NCBI GenBank assembly: GCA_016206365.1
Contig: JACQRR010000090.1
Span: 1 to 6,065 of the forward strand
DNA length: 6,065 bases
Source: Candidatus Roizmanbacteria bacterium
Lineage (GTDB): Bacteria; Patescibacteriota; Microgenomatia; UBA1406; GWC2-37-13
Direction: 5' to 3'
Part shown: positions 1-5,382 of the stretch, in pieces
How positions within the stretch are numbered: the first letter of the stretch is position 1
Layout: the number at the start of each line of letters is the position of its first letter
Notes under the pieces: model-generated
What the model saw: only the letters and a program-made list of their open reading frames with translations
The model's database searches: none
Told to the model about the DNA's origin: nothing
Position numbers and translations under genes: made by a program

Positions 1-761
1 AGTGATTCAATAGAAACAGTTTTTGACAGGTTTGTGATAAGGTATATCCCCATTTTTTCCAGGATATTTTTTTGCCTGACATCATAACGCATCAAAATAT
101 CTTTTTGGACGATGTCAAAATAATATTGTTTTAAAAGAGCAATATTTCCTGTTTTGACTATTTCAGGAAATCCGCCAATTAATAGATATTCATCAAAATT
201 TTTAAGCAGAGTTTTCTCTTTAAGAATTAGATCTTTTTTATCTTCGATCTTTATCTTTTTAAAAGATAAAAACTCGCTAAAAGATAAGGGTAATATTGAG
301 TAAGAGATATGTCTGCCGGTAAGTAAAGTGGACAACTCCCGACTTAACAGTTTTGAAGAGGAGCCGGTAAGGAAAATTTTATAATTTCCGCCGTCTCTTA
401 ACTTTCTCACAATACTTTCCCAATGATTCACGGCGTGAATTTCATCAAAGAAAAGATATTTCAAGTCTTGGCTGAAATATTCCTTATAAACGGAAATTAG
501 TTCCTCAATCATTTGCGGCTCATTATGAGTGACAAAATATGGGTCTTCAAAATTGATAAATAAAAAGTTTGAAAGTCCAAGCTTTTTAATCAAAAGATTT
601 AGTATTGATGATTTACCACTTCTTCTAGGACCGATGATATCGACAATCTCTTTGCTTTTAGAGTCTAACTTATCAACGATTGGCCGAAAGATGAGATCAC
701 TTTCGAAAACTGTCTTTTCCCAGAAATCAATTATTTTAATCAGTTGTTGAGTATCATACAT
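1..761 (-). CDS. AAA_14/DUF4143-type ATP-binding protein (partial, C-terminus off the window)
   Basis: My translation of the minus strand from the ATG at 759-761 is open for 253 residues to the left edge. The Walker A motif GPRRSGKS is at residues 44-51. Walker B YLFFDEIH is at 102-109 (D106, E107), and a sensor-like LTGSSS is at 131-136. LLTGRH followed by LPLSFSEF (about 147-164) and LLIGGFPEIV (193-202) are the hallmark blocks that join the AAA_14 ATPase core to the DUF4143 C-terminal region. Family members are usually about 400 residues, so the last third is missing. The family is abundant in archaea and candidate phyla, and its role is largely unknown. No substrate can be named. An in-frame TAA lies about 30 bp upstream with no other usable start between, so the start is firm. 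There is no Shine-Dalgarno sequence. The promoter leaves only a few bases of leader. The gene is transcribed divergently from the Fic gene. Confidence 0.9.
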   Translation of the reverse strand, partial: MYDTQQLIKIIDFWEKTVFESDLIFRPIVDKLDSKSKEIVDIIGPRRSGKSSILNLLIKKLGLSNFLFINFEDPYFVTHNEPQMIEELISVYKEYFSQDLKYLFFDEIHAVNHWESIVRKLRDGGNYKIFLTGSSSKLLSRELSTLLTGRHISYSILPLSFSEFLSFKKIKIEDKKDLILKEKTLLKNFDEYLLIGGFPEIVKTGNIALLKQYYFDIVQKDILMRYDVRQKNILEKMGIYLITNLSKTVSIES

Positions 762-771
762 ACTAAGGTGT

Positions 772-800
772 AGTTTACAATAATATTAGAATATAGTCAA
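772..800 (-). promoter_or_regulatory. Sigma70-type promoter of the AAA_14 ATPase, near-leaderless
   Basis: On the minus strand, TTGACT (795-800) is followed by a 17-bp spacer and TAAACT (772-777). The -35 matches consensus at 5 of 6 positions and the -10 at 4 of 6. The -10 ends 10 bp before the ATG, so transcription would start within about 3-4 bases of the start codon. That fits a leaderless mRNA and the lack of a Shine-Dalgarno sequence. Confidence 0.55.
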
Positions 801-816
801 GTATAGATTATGTTGT

Positions 817-978
817 ACCCACCGGCAGTTGTTCAGCTTTGGAGTCATAATCGAGTTTTTGTCATTGCGAGGAGCGAGGCGACGTGGCAATCTCTTTTAT
901 CGTTTTGAGATTGCTTCGCTTCATCATTCACCGCTCGCAATGACAGAAAAAGCTAAATAGTACAAAGTGCAGGTGGGT
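817..978. repeat. Imperfect 162-bp intergenic palindrome (REP/MITE-like)
   Basis: The outer arms are ACCCACCGGCA (817-827) and TGCAGGTGGGT (968-978), complementary at 10 of 11 positions. Further in, TGTCATTGCGAG (860-871) pairs with CTCGCAATGACA (934-945). The inner arm GCAATCTC (887-894) pairs with GAGATTGC (907-914) around a 12-bp AT-rich loop. Arms of about 72-78 bp thus run through almost the whole element. From memory, the GTCATTGCGAGGAGCG...GCAATCTC core resembles a dispersed palindromic repeat seen in many environmental bacterial genomes. It encodes nothing and lies between two divergent promoters. Together with the promoters, operator array and leader it accounts for the 345-bp gap at 762-1106. 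Confidence 0.8.
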
Positions 979-993
979 CCGAAATTTTACCCA

Positions 994-1022
994 TTGTAAA
1001 TCGTCTAATATTCGTCTATAAT
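994..1022 (+). promoter_or_regulatory. Strong sigma70-type promoter of the Fic gene
   Basis: TTGTAA (994-999), a 17-bp spacer and a perfect TATAAT (1017-1022) form a near-consensus promoter. Transcription would start near 1029, giving a leader of about 78 nt before the Fic ATG. The right edge of the palindromic repeat lies 15 bp upstream of the -35 box. Confidence 0.75.
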
Positions 1023-1029
1023 ACGTCTA
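1002..1029 (+). promoter_or_regulatory. Three phased CGTCTA direct repeats: predicted operator on the Fic promoter
   Basis: CGTCTA occurs at 1002-1007, 1013-1018 and 1024-1029, so the period is exactly 11 bp, close to one helical turn. The first two 11-bp units match at 9 of 11 positions. The copies fall in the promoter spacer, across the first two bases of the -10 box, and at the expected transcription start. A protein binding all three on one DNA face would block RNA polymerase. The Fic protein's own C-terminal winged helix is a candidate binder, but that is inference. Confidence 0.6.
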
Positions 1030-1037
1030 CCCTCCTG

Positions 1038-1088
1038 AGCTTACTTTGTAGCTTTTCAGTATTATTCATACACGCTACAAAGAGCGCT
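1038..1088. promoter_or_regulatory. Inverted repeat in the Fic mRNA leader
   Basis: CTTTGTAGC (1044-1052) and GCTACAAAG (1074-1082) are a perfect 9-bp inverted repeat. It extends to 12 of 15 matches over 1038-1052 and 1074-1088, with a 21-nt loop. It lies downstream of the predicted start of transcription and ends 18 bp before the ATG. It could be a leader hairpin or a second dyad operator. No T-run follows, so it is not an intrinsic terminator. Confidence 0.5.
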
Positions 1089-1106
1089 TAAATCGGCGGG
1101 CACAGT

Positions 1107-2141
1107 ATGTTTAATCCCCGCTATACAATTACGGATCGTCTGCTAGCCAACATCAAGAAAGTCAACGCTCTGGTAAATGAATTAAACAACAGGCGGTTTC
1201 CTCATGTTATATTGGTAGAACTTGAAAAGACTGCAAGAGCTGTCTCAACCTATGCTTCAACCAGTATTGAAGGTAATCCCCTACCTTTAACAGAAGTTAA
1301 AAAAATCCTTAAATCAAAGCCTACTCATATAAGAGATAGCGAAAGGGAAGTTTTAAATTACAATCAAGCACTCCAGAATTTAAATGAAAAACTTGAAAAA
1401 GCGCGAGTAAAATTATCTCTTGATCTGATATTAAAAATTCAAAAACAAATTACTGAAGGGTTGCTAGCAAAATTTGAATCAGGAAAATTACGAGACAGAC
1501 CAGTGCTTGTTAACGATCCGAGAACTAGAAAAGTTATATATTTACCTCCCGATGCAAAAGATGTAAAGAAATTACTGGAAGATCTTATTGAGTTTGTAAA
1601 TAGCAACCGAAACGAAATTGATCCGCTTATTTTAGCCGGTATCTTCCACAAACAGGTGGTTATAATCCATCCATTTATGGATGGGAATGGACGAACAACT
1701 CGTCTTGCTACAAAAGTCTTGCTTGCTGAAATGGGGTTAAATACCTTTAATCTTTTCAGTTTTGAAAATTACTACAATAAAAATGTTGCTAAATATTTTC
1801 AAACTGTAGGAGAGTTAGGTAATTATTATGAGCTGAGAGATAAAATCGATTTTACTCCCTGGCTTGAGTATTTTACAGAAGGAATTATTGATGAACTCTT
1901 AAGAGTACAAAAACTGCTTCCAGAAGTGGGAATAAGTCCAAAAACTCAACTAAAACCTTATCATTTAAAGACGCTTGAGTTTATCAGAGAAAAAGGATTT
2001 ATTACTGATCGTGATTATGCAAAATTAGTTGATCGAGCAAAAGCAACTAGAGCGCTGGACTTCAAGAAATTAATAGAATTGGATTTACTTGAAAGAAAGG
2101 GTAAGGGTAAAGCAACTTATTATATTTTAAAGGCAAAATAA
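1107..2141 (+). CDS. Class II Fic family protein with C-terminal winged helix (predicted AMPylase)
   Basis: Fic enzymes usually transfer AMP from ATP to a hydroxyl side chain of a target protein. The canonical motif HPFMDGNGR is at residues 188-196 (catalytic H188), with R199 following. The N-terminal STSIEGN (51-57) matches the inhibitory motif [S/T]xxxE[G/N], in which the Glu blocks ATP binding. Its position ahead of the Fic core makes this class II. LPPDAKDVKKLLEDL (146-160) is the expected target-docking flap and helix region. Residues about 285-344 read as a winged helix, as in many class II Fic proteins that bind DNA. At 344 residues the protein is full length, and all key residues are present. 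Its start gives the usual N-terminal helix, but only a weak GGCGGG (1095-1100) stands in for a Shine-Dalgarno sequence. The target is unknown. No antitoxin gene is needed because the inhibitory helix is built in. Confidence 0.95.
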   Translation: MFNPRYTITDRLLANIKKVNALVNELNNRRFPHVILVELEKTARAVSTYASTSIEGNPLPLTEVKKILKSKPTHIRDSEREVLNYNQALQNLNEKLEKARVKLSLDLILKIQKQITEGLLAKFESGKLRDRPVLVNDPRTRKVIYLPPDAKDVKKLLEDLIEFVNSNRNEIDPLILAGIFHKQVVIIHPFMDGNGRTTRLATKVLLAEMGLNTFNLFSFENYYNKNVAKYFQTVGELGNYYELRDKIDFTPWLEYFTEGIIDELLRVQKLLPEVGISPKTQLKPYHLKTLEFIREKGFITDRDYAKLVDRAKATRALDFKKLIELDLLERKGKGKATYYILKAK

Positions 2142-2173
2142 TTATATTAAAAGTCAACGCTTACAAGGCAGTG

Positions 2174-2179
2174 TATAAT
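2174..2179 (+). promoter_or_regulatory. Candidate -10 box upstream of the 85-aa ORF
   Basis: A perfect TATAAT sits 38 bp before the GTG start at 2218. No convincing -35 hexamer lies 16-18 bp upstream. A similar string (TGTATAATA followed by A/G and GG) occurs again at 5447-5458, upstream of the HAD gene, so the two may be the same kind of promoter. Confidence 0.35.
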
Positions 2180-2217
2180 AAGGCTTTACGAGCGAAACAA
2201 CTCCAATACCAAGACCA

Positions 2218-2475
2218 GTGCCAAAAAAAGGCTTAGCTAACAATAGAAAAAAATTGCGCCGGGATGAAAGGAAAATAGCCGATCTTATGAAGCAATATGA
2301 AGATAAAAAATCAGAGAATCCAGAGCTTCAAGAAACATACAGTAAAGTCGAAACAAGTTTTAATCAAATGCTTAATTTAATTGCTCCTCAATGGCAAGAA
2401 ATCGATATAGGTACTCAAGCATTTTTTCAATCGTCTTTGCTTCAACTTTTAGATTTTTACCTAAAGTCTAGTTAA
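2218..2475 (+). CDS. Small basic hypothetical protein, GTG start
   Basis: This is an 85-residue frame between the Fic gene (76 bp away) and the surface-protein gene (75 bp away). I do not recognise the family. Residues 1-35 are very rich in Lys and Arg and are predicted helical. Residues 36-60 are Gln/Glu-rich and amphipathic, possibly a short coiled coil. The last 25 residues (around FFQSSLLQLLDFYL) form a hydrophobic amphipathic helix. There are no Cys residues, no signal peptide and no membrane segment. The start is GTG with no Shine-Dalgarno sequence. A later ATG at 2287 would give 62 residues and lose the basic N-terminus. An in-frame TAA at 2179 limits upstream extension. Coding is plausible because of its sensible amino-acid make-up and a -10 box upstream, but there is no homology support. 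Confidence 0.5.
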   Translation: MPKKGLANNRKKLRRDERKIADLMKQYEDKKSENPELQETYSKVETSFNQMLNLIAPQWQEIDIGTQAFFQSSLLQLLDFYLKSS

Positions 2476-2550
2476 TGACTTTTTATTTCTAACTGCAATT
2501 GACTAAAAGTCTGATAAACTCTGTACATATAAAATTGCGTAACCTACTAT

Positions 2551-3909
2551 ATGAACCTGGCTAAAAGTAAAAAACTTCGTTTTTTTCTAATTTTCGCTGT
2601 CGTAGCAGTAATTATTATTGGTTTTATCTTTTTATCTTCTAGAAATAATTCAAAATCTTCAAAAAGAATTATCACTCTGAATATAATTGATAAAGAAGTT
2701 AAAATCTATCAATTTAGCCAAAAGAAAAAAGCCCTAAACTCTGCTCTACTAACGCTTCAAATAATTAATTTAGAAAAAGAGAGGGCTAGATTCTCTATCT
2801 TCCTAGATCTAGATAATGATGACAAATTTGACGAGCAAGAAAAGGCTGTCGACGACGTGCCGGCCCTTATCGAAAAAAATCTTTCCAACGGATTTCCACT
2901 CAGATTCAACGATGAGAAAAAACTAAAAAAATTTCTCGATCTTTCTTTTGATAAACCGATCAAAACCAAAGTTCTGGTCAATGACCTGCCTCAAGAAGTT
3001 TCGGCAGAAAAAACCAAATTGGAAATTGGCGATATTTTTGCACCTGCTCAGGGCTTTAGCGGTTCGTCTTTCGTCTTTGCCCAGGAAAAAAAAGATCTCA
3101 GTAAAGTTCCTGTTTCCAATACTGGCGTCCAAGATCTTGACGGCAGAAAAGGCAAGCCCAACGAGTGCGTCCCCATCTCTCTGGCCAACTCTCTCCTCTG
3201 GCTTGGTAAAAAGCACAAATTTGATGATAAACTGCCGGAAGATAGCGACGATCTTATCGACGAGCTGGCAAAAGATTTAAAGTGGACAAAAGACGGCGTA
3301 AAAAATGAAAATATTCTAGTCGGTAAAGAAGCCTTTACCAAACGAAGAAAGCTCCCGCTTGTCAATAAAAAAATTGACAACGAGGTGATTGAGGGAGAAA
3401 GCCAACTCTGGAGCAGAATTGTTGAGGAGCTAAACAGAGGTGAGGATGTGGAGCTTCTGCTTGATTTTAAACAAAGTCCAAAAGGAAAAGCCGAAAAAGG
3501 CCACGCCGTAACGGTAGTGGCCGCGGATAAAAATAAAAAGGGCAAAAAGTTTATCAGCGTCCACGATCCTGCAACGCCCAAAGCCAGCGAAACCTACGAA
3601 GTCGATCGCAACGGACAAATTCTTGGCTATCCATTGGGAAAGGCCTATGTCAATTTTATTCTTTCCGAGTCGCTGATTAAAGAGTCGCCAACTCCGACTC
3701 AATCTCCCAGCAAAGCCCCAACTCCAACTTCCGCAGCCGTGCCAACAGCCACCCCAACGCCACAACCTGCTTCGGCAACCAACACGCCGACTCCAACAAT
3801 ATCATCATCCGCAACTTCCACGCCAACGCCTAATCTAACCGCCACGCTGACTCCAACCTTAACCGCAACGCCAACAGCCACTCCCTCGCCTACTCTCTCG
3901 CCTACTTAA
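2551..3909 (+). CDS. Membrane-anchored extracellular protein with C39/papain-like domain and Pro/Thr tail
   Basis: Residues 1-10 are basic and 11-28 form a hydrophobic segment, so this is probably a signal anchor or uncleaved signal with the rest outside the cell. A loop at 86-97 has D86, D88, D90, K92 and E97 at EF-hand positions 1, 3, 5, 7 and 12, suggesting calcium binding. The domain at about 187-376 resembles C39-like cysteine peptidases: NECVPISLANSLLWLG (C206), KGHAVTVVAAD (H318) and SVHDPATP (D339) give a Cys-His-Asp set in the right order. The Gln usually found about six residues before the Cys is not evident (K200 is there), so activity is uncertain. Residues 380-452 are almost only Pro, Thr, Ser and Ala, with no further domain, LPxTG motif or second membrane segment. 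There is no Shine-Dalgarno sequence. TTGACT (2499-2504) and TATAAA (2528-2533) lie upstream but are 23 bp apart, so no promoter is claimed. The 3' half is visibly more GC-rich than the 5' half. Confidence 0.85.
   Translation: MNLAKSKKLRFFLIFAVVAVIIIGFIFLSSRNNSKSSKRIITLNIIDKEVKIYQFSQKKKALNSALLTLQIINLEKERARFSIFLDLDNDDKFDEQEKAVDDVPALIEKNLSNGFPLRFNDEKKLKKFLDLSFDKPIKTKVLVNDLPQEVSAEKTKLEIGDIFAPAQGFSGSSFVFAQEKKDLSKVPVSNTGVQDLDGRKGKPNECVPISLANSLLWLGKKHKFDDKLPEDSDDLIDELAKDLKWTKDGVKNENILVGKEAFTKRRKLPLVNKKIDNEVIEGESQLWSRIVEELNRGEDVELLLDFKQSPKGKAEKGHAVTVVAADKNKKGKKFISVHDPATPKASETYEVDRNGQILGYPLGKAYVNFILSESLIKESPTPTQSPSKAPTPTSAAVPTATPTPQPASATNTPTPTISSSATSTPTPNLTATLTPTLTATPTATPSPTLSPT
3688..3906 (+). repeat. 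Low-complexity Pro/Thr-coding repeat
   Basis: This stretch encodes the last 73 residues of the surface protein. It is built from degenerate copies of units such as ACTCCAAC and ACGCCAAC, giving TPTP, TPTAT and SPT peptides. Such tracts normally act as stiff, extended cell-wall-spanning or linker segments and change length easily by slippage. Here the tract ends directly at the stop codon. Confidence 0.85.
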
Positions 3910-3927
3910 AATGAAGATTTAAATAGT

Positions 3928-4458
3928 CTATTTCCGTTGGGAGGTGCGATTTCTGTCTATGTACCCCTCCAACCAACCTCTAAAACCACCAATATAAATA
4001 TTTCCTTCCTCATCGGGATTTTTCATCGGATAGTAACCAATATTATCAGCTCCAGCATCTGTGATTTCAAACCTTAAATTACTTCCTACTGCTTTAAATT
4101 CTACCAAGCCTCTATCCCACATCTTAAGCAATCTTTCCCTTAAAGCCCTTCTCTGTTTTATAAATTCTTCCCTATCTTTTTTCGGAAATTCTCTTTCTAG
4201 ATGTTCTTCAATATCTCCTTCATAAGGAGAGTCGCCAGTAATTCTAATCAAATCCACTGCAATAGCTTCTCTGATCTCATCTTTGGTAGCTCTTGCTAAA
4301 TCGATGCCTGAAAAGGGGTTAGACAGATACAAGGATGATCTTTTAGCTCGTAGAGTTCCGTAAGTACTTGAAGGCAAGACTAATTCCCTCAAAGCGTCTA
4401 AATCAGCTTTTGTTAATCCCTCTCCCTCACTTGGCTCTTTTTTATCTTCTAAACTCAT
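3928..4458 (-). CDS. Hypothetical 176-aa protein, possible winged-helix domain
   Basis: I do not recognise the family. The first 15 residues are charged and probably disordered. Residues 16-30 (LTKADLDALRELVLP) and 56-72 are predicted helices. Residues 95-138 (helix EEFIKQRRALRERLLKMWDR, then GLVEF, then SNLRFEITDAG) look like the recognition helix and wing of a winged-helix fold, in which GLVE...R.EIT.AG is a common pattern. The C-terminus has aromatic and Gly-rich segments (GYYP, IYIGGFRGWLEGY). There is no signal peptide or membrane segment, and no Cys. It is convergent with the surface-protein gene, with 18 bp between the stop codons, and co-oriented with the toxin-antitoxin pair but separated from it by a 352-bp gap. 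ATG start, TAG stop, no Shine-Dalgarno sequence. A regulator role is only a guess. Confidence 0.7.
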   Translation of the reverse strand: MSLEDKKEPSEGEGLTKADLDALRELVLPSSTYGTLRAKRSSLYLSNPFSGIDLARATKDEIREAIAVDLIRITGDSPYEGDIEEHLEREFPKKDREEFIKQRRALRERLLKMWDRGLVEFKAVGSNLRFEITDAGADNIGYYPMKNPDEEGNIYIGGFRGWLEGYIDRNRTSQRK

Positions 4459-4480
4459 TATTTAAAATAAAGTTTTTTAA

Positions 4481-4486
4481 ATTATA
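4481..4486 (-). promoter_or_regulatory. Candidate -10 box for the 176-aa gene
   Basis: On the minus strand a perfect TATAAT ends 22 bp before the ATG at 4458. A TTGACG (4488-4493) is only 1 bp upstream, far too close to be its -35. The correct -35 position (4504-4509) lies inside the palindromic element and reads CAATAA, a poor match. The call rests on the -10 alone in very AT-rich DNA. Confidence 0.3.
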
Positions 4487-4492
4487 ACGTCA

Positions 4493-4727
4493 ATATATTA
4501 GACTTATTGCGTAATAAGAAATTTTAATTATTCCTTATGTCATTCTGGTAAGCTAAAACGGAGTTTTAGCGCATCCAGAATCGTTGTTAATCAATTTGTA
4601 GATTCTGGACAAGTCTTTCGACAAGCTTCGACCGTGAGGCTCAGACCGAATCGGCTCAAGACACTGAGCTAGATCGAAGTGCCAGAATGACAAATTGATT
4701 GCTAATTACGCAATGACTCTATTATAT
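4493..4727. repeat. Nested palindromic element with terminal inverted repeats (MITE/REP-like)
   Basis: The terminal arms at 4493-4518 and 4702-4727 are complementary apart from four positions (shared reading ATATA-TAGA-T-ATTGCGTAAT-AG). Inside them, GTCATTCTGG (4539-4548) pairs with CCAGAATGAC (4682-4691). CCAGAATC (4575-4582) pairs with GATTCTGG (4601-4608). GCTAAAAC (4552-4559) pairs with GTTTTAGC (4563-4570) around a 3-nt loop. The 3' half (4616-4680) has TTCGACAAGCTTCGA and CACTGAGCT...TCGAAGTG, which resemble a dispersed repeat core common in environmental genomes (from memory). It has no coding potential. It fills most of the gap 4459-4810. The remaining part, 4728-4810, holds only a T-run at about 4796-4804 and no hairpin or gene that I can support. 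Confidence 0.8.
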
Positions 4728-4810
4728 AAAATTTCCTTAATAAAACTTCGGCTTAGAAATTCCTTGAAAATGTTGGCGGTTGCGAGTGGTTTGAGTTTTT
4801 TTTATTAAGA

Positions 4811-5104
4811 TTACTTATAAAGTTCGCTGTGAGTGCCTAACATCTCAAAAACAACTACCTTTTTACCCTCCTCATCTTCATATTCTGAAAATATTGCCCG
4901 CCAATCACCGGTTATGTTAATGCTTCTGTATCCTTTTAGGTTACCAGTTAAAGAATGATTATTGAGTAAAGGATGAGATTGATCTTGGATAAAAAAAGCG
5001 AGTCTTTTCCTGAAAGCGATTCTAATTGATAGCGGCGCTTTTTTAAGCTGTTTTAAGAACTTTGTAGAATAATCAATCCTGTTTACGTTTGGATTTGCTC
5101 TCAT
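4811..5104 (-). CDS. RelE/YafQ-type toxin (predicted mRNA interferase)
   Basis: Toxins of this superfamily cut mRNA on the ribosome when their antitoxin is degraded. The 97-residue protein has the family layout. Helices span 13-44 (STKFLKQLKKAPLSIRIAFRKRL and onward), followed by HPLLNNHSLTGNLKGYRSINITGDWRAIF (44-72), two further strands, and the C-terminal EMLGTHSELY (87-96). H50, D67, R69 and H92 sit at positions where the family has catalytic or binding residues. Asn63 stands where, as I recall, YafQ has a second catalytic His. The ATG lies inside the antitoxin gene: the overlap is 32 bp, which suggests translational coupling. There is no Shine-Dalgarno sequence. Stop TAA. Whether it is an mRNA interferase rather than a ParE-type gyrase inhibitor cannot be settled by eye. 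The HSL.G.L.GYR and GDWRAI blocks favour YafQ/RelE. Confidence 0.88.
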   Translation of the reverse strand: MRANPNVNRIDYSTKFLKQLKKAPLSIRIAFRKRLAFFIQDQSHPLLNNHSLTGNLKGYRSINITGDWRAIFSEYEDEEGKKVVVFEMLGTHSELYK

Positions 5105-5381
5105 TGGCTATCATTTTATCTAAAAAATCTAAAGCTTTCTCTGGTTTATCAAAGGAAATAACTCGTCCCGCTTTGATATCTTCTTTGGATTCTTTCAAAG
5201 CCTGTAAGAGATAGTCTGTTGGCTCTTCCCTAGCGGTAAAGACTACCGTTTTTGTCTCGATAAAAAGCTTCAGAAGCCTGTTGATAACGGCGCTAAGACT
5301 CAATCCCATCTCCTCTGCTAAACTTTGAGCCTTCTTTTTAATAATTGGGTTTGTCTTTATGTTTATTACAGCTGTATTCAT
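5073..5381 (-). CDS. RelB/DinJ-type ribbon-helix-helix antitoxin
   Basis: This is the first gene of the toxin-antitoxin pair, 102 residues. Residues 3-10 (TAVINIKT) form the DNA-contacting strand. Residues 11-25 and 29-43 (LSLSAVINRLLKLF) are the two helices of a ribbon-helix-helix fold, with the RelB/DinJ signature of AEEMGLSLSAVINRLL. The rest (about 44-102), including SFDKPEKALDFLDKM, is the toxin-binding tail, ending in a Lys-rich stretch. It should neutralise the toxin and repress the operon. The start at 5381 is supported by the family N-terminus and by a promoter immediately upstream. The stop is TGA (5073-5075), read through by the toxin gene in another frame. That supports the standard use of UGA here. 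Confidence 0.9.
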   Translation of the reverse strand: MNTAVINIKTNPIIKKKAQSLAEEMGLSLSAVINRLLKLFIETKTVVFTAREEPTDYLLQALKESKEDIKAGRVISFDKPEKALDFLDKMIANESKSKRKQD

Positions 5382-5382
5382 A

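Noticed and set aside
529..750. Plus-strand 73-aa open frame
   Set aside because: It lies opposite the Walker A region of the AAA_14/DUF4143 ATPase, which has clear family motifs on the minus strand. It is a shadow frame.
1439..1651. Minus-strand 70-aa open frame inside the Fic gene
   Set aside because: It is entirely antisense to a well-recognised Fic coding region, with no promoter or family features of its own.
2477..2511. GACTTTT...AAAAGTC inverted repeat after the 85-aa gene
   Set aside because: The arms are 7 bp and AT-rich, the loop is 21 nt and no T-run follows, so it does not qualify as an intrinsic terminator.
3048..3581. Minus-strand 177-aa open frame
   Set aside because: It is antisense to the C39-like domain. 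Its Ser/Leu/Phe-rich make-up is typical of the complement of a Lys/Glu-rich gene.
2923..3765. Other open frames (2923-3216 minus, 2948-3280 plus, 3430-3765 minus)
   Set aside because: All overlap the 452-aa surface-protein gene, whose N-terminal anchor and catalytic motifs make it the real frame.
3699..3881. Minus-strand Val/Gly-rich 60-aa open frame
   Set aside because: It is the complement of the Pro/Thr low-complexity tract. Its repetitive VGVGV content is a by-product of that repeat.
4796..4804. T-run just beyond the toxin stop as a terminator
   Set aside because: It is a T-run on the plus strand, the wrong orientation for the minus-strand operon, and no GC-rich stem adjoins it.
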